Origin: Microbacterium sp. NIBRBAC000506063
GTDB taxonomy: Bacteria > Actinomycetota > Actinomycetes > Actinomycetales > Microbacteriaceae
Assembly (NCBI RefSeq): GCF_017968845.1
Contig: NZ_CP072876.1
Location: 1,922,001-1,986,000 of the forward strand
DNA: 64,000 bases
Reading direction: 5' to 3'
In this document: positions 59,335 through 64,000 of the stretch, in pieces
How the letters are laid out: each line of letters begins with the position of its first letter
Position numbering within the stretch: the stretch's first letter is position 1
Translations under genes and position numbers: made by a program
Notes under the pieces: model-generated
What the model saw: the letters and a program-made list of their open reading frames with translations, nothing else
What the model was told of the DNA's origin: nothing
Database searches by the model: none

Positions 59335-59675
59335 CAGGCGTGCGCTTCGCGGGCGTCGCCGTCCTGGCGGACGCCGCGCTTTCTGACCTCGCGCAGCACG
59401 ATCTGCTCGGGGCACACGGTGGACAGGAAGTCGCCGACCGACAGGGCGAGCCTCTCGCTTACCAGGGAGTAGAAGATGCGGTTCGCGTCGCGCCGCTCGG
59501 CGACGAGGCCGGCCTGACGCAGGACGCCCAGGTGTCGGGAGATCGTCGGGCCCGTCGCGGCGAAGCGGGCGGCGATCTCTCCCGCGGTGAGCTCGCCGTC
59601 CTTCAGGTCCTGCAGGATCTGTCGGCGCGTCGGATGAGCGAGTGCGGCGAAGATGTCGGACGCGATTTCTGCCAT
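59334..59675 (-). CDS. ArsR-family transcriptional regulator
   Basis: A 113-residue winged helix: EIASDIFAALAHPTRRQILQDL, AGEIAARFAATGPTISRHLGVLRQAGLV (recognition helix) and the wing DANRIFYSLVSERL. No metal-binding CxC is present, so it is not a metal sensor of the classical type. -10 box TATATT ends six bases before ATG 59675; a palindrome overlaps it (autoregulation). Confidence 0.87.
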   Translation of the reverse strand: MAEIASDIFAALAHPTRRQILQDLKDGELTAGEIAARFAATGPTISRHLGVLRQAGLVAERRDANRIFYSLVSERLALSVGDFLSTVCPEQIVLREVRKRGVRQDGDAREAHA

Positions 59676-59676
59676 A

Positions 59677-59700
59677 TTTGCAATATAGCACCATTGCTAA
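59677..59700. promoter_or_regulatory. Palindromic operator overlapping the arsR -10 box
   Basis: TTTGCAAT (59677-59684) faces ATTGCTAA (59693-59700): 7 of 8 arm positions pair with an 8-base spacer, the size of an ArsR dimer site. It covers the minus-strand -10 box TATATT (59682-59687), and lies 42 bases before the divergent epimerase start. Confidence 0.6.
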
Positions 59701-59741
59701 TTACGGTGTAGCTTCTTAGCTGAACAGCGAAGGAGAAAGCC

Positions 59742-60680
59742 ATGCGCATCGCGATCACCGGCGGAACAGGTTTCGTGGGGCGCCATCTCGCCGCGAGGCT
59801 CGACCCCGCCGACACCGTCATCGTCTCGCGACGAACCGGCATCGCCATCGATGACATCGACGCGCTGACCGCCGCCTTCACCGGGTGCGACGCCGTGGTG
59901 CACTGCGCGGGGATCAACCGCGAGATCGGCGGTCAGACCTTCGAGCGGGTGCACGTCGAGGGCACCCGAGCGGTGGTCGAGGCCGCGCGCCGGGCCGGCG
60001 TGGGGCGCATCGTCATGCTGAGCTTCCTGCGCGCCCGGCCGGACTGCGGCTCCGCGTACCACGAGACGAAGTGGGCCGCCGAGGAGCTGATCCGGCAGTC
60101 GGGTATCGAGCATACGGTTCTCAAGGCGGGGATGATCTACGGCCCCGGCGACCACATGGTCGACCACGTCACCAAAGCGGTGCGCACCTGGCCGGTGTTC
60201 GCCACCGTGGGCTTCCGCGAGCGGAAGGTGCGCCCCGTTCCGATCGAGGACGCCGTCGACGTGCTGCTCGCGGCACTGCAGGGACGGCTGCCCGACTCGA
60301 CGGTGGCGGTCATGGGAGCCGAGGAGCTGGAGCTCGGCGAGGCGGTGCGCCGGATCGCGCGCGTCGCGCAGCGACGGCCCGTCTACATTCCCGTTCCGGT
60401 ATGGACCATCCGTGCACTCGCGCAGCTGACAGAATGGACCATGGTCACGCCGCTCGTCGCGAAGGCGCAGGCGCGCATGCTCGCCGAGGGGGTCAGCGAG
60501 GCGGCTCCCTCGACGCCGGAGCCTCCGCCCGGCATCCGACCGGCGCTGCCCTTCAGCGAGGAGCGCATCCGTGCGGCGCTGCCGGGCGGCAGATTCACCA
60601 TCGACGACCTGCGGCCCACCCGTCATGCGAGGGCCTGCCTGCGGCGGCTGCGGAACGGGCCGGTGGCAGTGGCGTCGTGA
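59742..60680 (+). CDS. NAD(P)-binding epimerase-like protein (NmrA/NDUFA9-like)
   Basis: A 312-residue Rossmann protein: RIAITGGTGFVGRHLAARL, HCAGINREIGG, RIVMLSFLRARP, and SAYHETKWAAEELI. The lysine of the active site is visible in the last motif but no clear YxxxK pair, so it may be a binding protein like complex I NDUFA9 rather than a dehydrogenase. AAGGAG lies upstream of ATG 59742. Divergent from arsR and possibly repressed by it. Converges on maf with 6 bases between. Confidence 0.8.
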   Translation: MRIAITGGTGFVGRHLAARLDPADTVIVSRRTGIAIDDIDALTAAFTGCDAVVHCAGINREIGGQTFERVHVEGTRAVVEAARRAGVGRIVMLSFLRARPDCGSAYHETKWAAEELIRQSGIEHTVLKAGMIYGPGDHMVDHVTKAVRTWPVFATVGFRERKVRPVPIEDAVDVLLAALQGRLPDSTVAVMGAEELELGEAVRRIARVAQRRPVYIPVPVWTIRALAQLTEWTMVTPLVAKAQARMLAEGVSEAAPSTPEPPPGIRPALPFSEERIRAALPGGRFTIDDLRPTRHARACLRRLRNGPVAVAS

Positions 60681-60686
60681 GATCGA

Positions 60687-61338
60687 TCAGGGCGTGCGCC
60701 GGTTCCAGAGATCGGTCCACACCACGCCGAGTTCTGCAGCCAGGCGGCGAAGGACCGAGAGCGACATCCCACCACCGTGGAGGGGTCGCCGTCGACCCGG
60801 TCGATGAACGGCCCGCCGAGGCTGTCGACGGTGAAGGCGCCGGCGACGTGCAGAGGCTCGCCGGATGCCACATAGGCGGCGATCTCGGCATCCGATACGT
60901 CGGCGGCGAAGGTGACGGATGCCGCGGCCACCGCCGTCGCCTCGCGCGGATCCTGACCGGGCGTGACGCGGAAGACCGAGTGGCCCGAGTGCAGGATGCC
61001 GGTGTGCCCGCGCATCTCCTGCCAGCGCCGGGTGGCCTCTTCGGCCGTGTAGGGCTTGCCGTAGACGCGGCCGCCGAGGGCGAACATCGAGTCGCCGCCG
61101 ATCACGATCCCGTCGAAGCCGGGCTCTTCGGCGGAGAGGCGCTCGGCGACGTCGGCGGCCTTGGCGCGCGCCAGGAGCAGCACGAGCTCCTCGGGCGGGA
61201 GCTCTCCTCCACGGCGGGCAGCGGCATCCGCCGCCACGGCGTCCTCGTCGATGTCGGGGGAGCGCAGGACGGGCTCGATGCCGGCCTGGCGCAGCAGCAT
61301 GAGGCGGGCGGGGAGGTGGAGGCGAGGCAGACGCGCAT
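60687..61338 (-). CDS. maf: Maf family nucleotide pyrophosphatase, with two apparent sequencing frameshifts
   Basis: A 217-residue Maf/Ham1-fold enzyme that hydrolyses non-canonical or excess NTPs. MRVCLASTSPARLMLLRQAGI is the active-site SxSxRR-like start, followed by VIGGDSMFALGGRVYGKP (acidic catalytic residues) and DRVDGDPSTVVG. Runs 60768-60770 (C) and 61310-61313 (G) each lack one base. ATG 61338 is five bases after a -10 box TAGGGT (61344-61349). Confidence 0.88.
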
Positions 61339-61493
61339 GCCCCACCCTATTCGTCCCTCCTGCCCGACTCCTCGACCGCTGTTGTCGCCCGATGCGCGCG
61401 AGGGGCGACAACATGTGCCGAGGACTTGCGTCCGGAGGGGCAGGGGCAGGGGCGGGAGCGGGCGGGGCGGGGAGCCAGAGCTACTCTGGGTGA

Positions 61494-62726
61494 ATGACCT
61501 CCGACCTGCTCGACCTCGAGATCACCGGCATCGCCCACGGAGGCGTCTTCGTCGCCCGCCACGAGGGGCGGGTCGTGTTCGTCTCCGACGCCGTGCCGGG
61601 AGAGCGCGTGCGCGCTCGGCTGACCGACCCCGCGGCCGGCTCCGAGACCGACACGCGGAGCTTCTGGCGCGCCGAGACGGTCGAGGTGCTCGAGGCCTCC
61701 CCGCACCGCCGCCGGCACATCTGGCGGGAGGCCGACGTCACCCGCGCGCCCGCCGACCGCCCCGGCGGGGCCGACCTCGGCCACATCGAGCTCGCCCATC
61801 AGCGCACGCTCAAGCGCCAGGTGCTGGCGGAGGCGCTCGACCGCTTCGCCGGAGGTGGGATCGAGGCGCCCGAGGTGTCGGCGCTCGACGAGAGCGACGG
61901 CACCGGCTGGCGCACCCGGGTGACGCTGCACGTCGACGCGGACGGCCGCATCGGTCCGTTCGCGGCGCGCAGCCACCGCGTGATCGAGACGCGGGAGCTT
62001 CCGCTCGCACGACCCGTGATCGCCGACGCAGCCCGCACCCTCGCCGCAGCGGATCCCGGCCGCATCACGCTCGTGGAGCCCGGCGACGGCCGGGTGCGCG
62101 TGATCCCGCAGCCGGAGAAAGGGCGTCAGCCCAAGCCCGAGGTCGTCTGGGAGCAGGTGCGGGAGCGCCGCTTCGCGGTCGACGCCGGCGGTTTCTGGCA
62201 GGTGCACCCGCACGCGGCCACGACGCTCGACGAGGCGGTGCGAGGGCTCCTCGACGGCCGCGTCGACACACGCTCCGCGCACCTCGACCTCTACGGCGGC
62301 GTCGGGCTGTTCGCCGCCACGCTCAGCGACCTGGGCGCCCGCCGCGTCACCACGGTCGAGTCGAGCAAGCGGGCCACGGCCCACGCGGCGGCGAACCTCA
62401 CAAAGGCATCCGCCCGGGTCTCGGCCGTCACGGCCCGCGTCGACCGGTTCCTCGCGAAGATGGAGGCGGATGCCGCGAAGACGTTCTCCGGAGGCACGGT
62501 CGTGCTCGATCCGCCGCGCTCGGGCGCGGGCCGTCGGGTCGTGGAGGCGGTCGGCGCGCTGCATCCGTCCGCCGTCGTCTACGTCGCCTGCGACCCGGTC
62601 GCCCTCGCCCGGGATCTGAAGACCTTCCGCGGCCTCGGCTGGGAGCCGGCGGCGCTGCGCGCCTACGACCTGTTCCCGCATTCGCACCACTTCGAGACCG
62701 TCGCGCTGCTCCTTCCGGCGGCATGA
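61494..62726 (+). CDS. Class I SAM-dependent RNA methyltransferase, TrmA/RumA family with TRAM domain
   Basis: A 410-residue enzyme that methylates uridine in tRNA or rRNA. N-terminal TRAM barrel (LLDLEITGIAHGGVFVARHEGRVVFVSDAVPGERVRARL), catalytic domain with SAM motif HLDLYGGVGLFAATL, DPPRSGAGRRVV, and the nucleophilic Cys in VYVACDPVALARDL. No 4Fe-4S cysteine cluster is evident. -10 box TACTCT (61482-61487) ends six bases before ATG 61494, so leaderless. Confidence 0.9.
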   Translation: MTSDLLDLEITGIAHGGVFVARHEGRVVFVSDAVPGERVRARLTDPAAGSETDTRSFWRAETVEVLEASPHRRRHIWREADVTRAPADRPGGADLGHIELAHQRTLKRQVLAEALDRFAGGGIEAPEVSALDESDGTGWRTRVTLHVDADGRIGPFAARSHRVIETRELPLARPVIADAARTLAAADPGRITLVEPGDGRVRVIPQPEKGRQPKPEVVWEQVRERRFAVDAGGFWQVHPHAATTLDEAVRGLLDGRVDTRSAHLDLYGGVGLFAATLSDLGARRVTTVESSKRATAHAAANLTKASARVSAVTARVDRFLAKMEADAAKTFSGGTVVLDPPRSGAGRRVVEAVGALHPSAVVYVACDPVALARDLKTFRGLGWEPAALRAYDLFPHSHHFETVALLLPAA

Positions 62727-62771
62727 CCGCGGCCAGGGAGACCTTCCCCGACATCTCGATAGGCTGACATC

Positions 62772-63440
62772 ATGAGCACCGTGGCACTCATCGATGACCA
62801 CGAGTCCGTGCGGCTCGGCCTCGAGGCGGCGTGCCTGCGCGACGGCACGCAGTCGGTGGTCTTCTCGGGGAGCACCGTGGGCAGTTATCTCGAGTGGCGT
62901 CATGGCTCCGGGGCCGCTCCCGCCGAGATCGTCGTGCTGGACCTCACCCTCGGCGACGGCACGACCGTGACCGAGAACGTGCGCGCGCTCACAGACGACG
63001 GATCGAGCGTGATGATCCACAGCGTCGCCGACAGGCCCGCCGTCGTCCGTGAGGCCCTCGCCGCCGGCGCCGTCGGTGTGGTGAGCAAGTCCTCGGCGCT
63101 GGAGGACGTGCTCAGCGCGATCCGCACGGTCGCACGGGGCGAGCCGCTGAACAACCTCGAGTGGGCCAGCGCCGTCGACGGCGACCGCGCCTTCGCCGAC
63201 GCGCAGCTGTCGGTGCGCGAACGGGAGGTGCTGAGCCTGTATGCGACGGGCCTGCCCCTGAAGGCGGTCGCCGAGCGGCTCGGCGTGGCCTACTCGACCG
63301 CCAAGGAGAACATCACCCGCGTGCGCACGAAGTACGTCGAGGTGGGGCGCCCGGCGCCGACCAAGATCGATCTGCTGCGCCGTGCGGTGGAGGACGGCAT
63401 CATCGCGCCTTCGGCGGAGGGCGGTTCGGGTGGCGTCTGA
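62772..63440 (+). CDS. LuxR-family two-component response regulator
   Basis: A 222-residue regulator. Receiver domain (~1-115): VALIDDHESV (acidic pair), VVLDLTLGDG (phospho-Asp), and VVSKSSALEDVL (conserved Lys). LuxR HTH (~145-205): LSVREREVLSLYATGLPLKAVAERLGVAYSTAKENITRVRTKY. -10 box TAGGCT (62760-62765) ends six bases before ATG. Its stop lies inside the start of the next gene (11-base overlap). Confidence 0.92.
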   Translation: MSTVALIDDHESVRLGLEAACLRDGTQSVVFSGSTVGSYLEWRHGSGAAPAEIVVLDLTLGDGTTVTENVRALTDDGSSVMIHSVADRPAVVREALAAGAVGVVSKSSALEDVLSAIRTVARGEPLNNLEWASAVDGDRAFADAQLSVREREVLSLYATGLPLKAVAERLGVAYSTAKENITRVRTKYVEVGRPAPTKIDLLRRAVEDGIIAPSAEGGSGGV

Positions 63441-64000
63441 GCGTCTGACGTTCCCGAAGGCGTGGTCGACGGTCTCCGCGCACTCCTCTGCGGGAGGGGA
63501 GTCGGAGCGCTTCACCGGGCAGCGGATGGAGCGCATCATGGCGATCGTGGTCGCCGTCGGCGCCGCCGCGCTCGGCCTGCAGGCCTTCTTCGCGGCACTC
63601 GACGGCATCCGCTTCGCGTCCCTCGCGCACATCGTGCTGCTGGTGACGGTGCTGCTGGTCCTGGTGGCGATGATCGTGGCGTGCCTCGTCGGCCGATGGG
63701 TGCGCGTGCTCAGCGGCACCTTCGCGATCGTGTACCTCCTGGCGCTCGCGCTCTGGCCGCTCGTCGTGGAGCCCGACGGCCGCTCGGCCGGGCCGCAGCC
63801 CTGGATCTTCTTCCTCGTGAACATCGCCGCCGTCGCGGCGATCCTCGCCTTCCCGATGCCGCTGCAGATCTTCGTGGTACTGCTTCTGCCCTTCCTGTAC
63901 GGCCTGGTGCGCGTGGCCCAGGGCGAGTTCACGCAGGGGTTCTGGATCGCCACGGCCTTCGACGTCTCGTTCACGCTCATCCTGGGCGTGGTGCTTCTGG
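63430..64000 (+). CDS. Membrane protein, probable sensor histidine kinase N-terminus (runs off the window)
   Basis: GTG 63430 overlaps the response regulator by 11 bases; about 190 residues are visible and no stop occurs before base 64000. After a polar start it has at least five hydrophobic segments in close sequence (from about residue 37 on: IMAIVVAVGAAALGLQAFFA, then LAHIVLLVTVLLVLVAMIVA, and more). No kinase motif is in view. Calling it the cognate sensor rests on the coupling to the response regulator. Confidence 0.6.
   Translation, partial: MASERLTFPKAWSTVSAHSSAGGESERFTGQRMERIMAIVVAVGAAALGLQAFFAALDGIRFASLAHIVLLVTVLLVLVAMIVACLVGRWVRVLSGTFAIVYLLALALWPLVVEPDGRSAGPQPWIFFLVNIAAVAAILAFPMPLQIFVVLLLPFLYGLVRVAQGEFTQGFWIATAFDVSFTLILGVVLL

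Noticed and set aside
59885-62767. 960-residue plus-strand open frame spanning epimerase, maf and methyltransferase
   Set aside because: Alternate frame; Arg/Ala/Gly-rich text with no family and crossing three genes with clear motifs.

Overview
The window is 64 kb of a high-GC actinobacterial chromosome. Gene content points to the Microbacteriaceae, most likely Microbacterium or a close relative: a RamB-type regulator divergent from a GTP-dependent PEP carboxykinase, sdhCDAB, an FMN-riboswitch rib operon, a cysteine-poor LpdA-type dehydrogenase, actinobacterial -10 boxes and many leaderless genes. I see no CRISPR array, insertion sequence, prophage, tRNA or rRNA. It reads as core chromosome with small accessory cassettes.

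Layout. 1-390: 3' end of a GAPDH gene. 695-4132: an ATP-grasp / alpha-E / transglutaminase trio. 4163-6803: phosphoribosyltransferase, winged-helix glycosylase-like gene and an AbiEi/DUF559-like gene, separated by nested-palindrome repeats. 7003-10419: RamB-type regulator divergent from pckG. 10540-16671: GH16-like protein, an ABC exporter (ATPase plus two permeases), a half-size ABC exporter behind a tiny HTH gene with tandem operators, and a membrane protein. 16751-20412: rib operon (ribD-ribE-ribBA-ribH) under an FMN riboswitch. 20582-26931: rhodanese, Fpg/Nei, trpS, SRPBCC plus two DUF4166 genes, exonuclease III, YihY. 27036-30526: sdhCDAB. 30680-31786: manC. 31924-40041: nucleoside ABC importer followed by cdd, deoA and add. 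40202-44283: epimerase, SBF transporter, monooxygenase, hydrolase. 44332-51883: mannitol PTS island with its own HPr and EI and a divergent MtlR-like activator. 51908-54654: second HPr, phosphosugar mutase, purine nucleoside phosphorylase. 54703-58506: lpdA, a lipoprotein, acyl-CoA carboxylase alpha chain. 58607-62726: transglutaminase-like gene, ArsR regulator, epimerase, Maf, RNA methyltransferase. 62772-64000: a response regulator and the start of a probable sensor kinase.

How the parts work together. The nucleoside importer delivers substrates to cytidine deaminase, thymidine phosphorylase and adenosine deaminase. The distant purine phosphorylase / phosphosugar mutase pair could carry the released pentose-1-phosphate into central metabolism. 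Mannitol enters through EIICB/EIIA, is phosphorylated by the locally encoded EI/HPr and oxidised by MtlD. RamB/pckG and sdhCDAB belong to carbon and acetate metabolism.

Two cautions. First, 24 genes are broken by about 40 single-base deletions, all in G or C runs and many in genes expected to be essential (sdhA, sdhB, ptsI, bccA). Adding one base to each run restores a full-length family member with a whole number of codons in every case, so I treat these as sequencing errors, not pseudogenes. Second, the most distinctive biology I see is regulatory: a family of nested-palindrome intergenic elements and a highly stereotyped leaderless promoter, with the -10 box six bases before the start codon.
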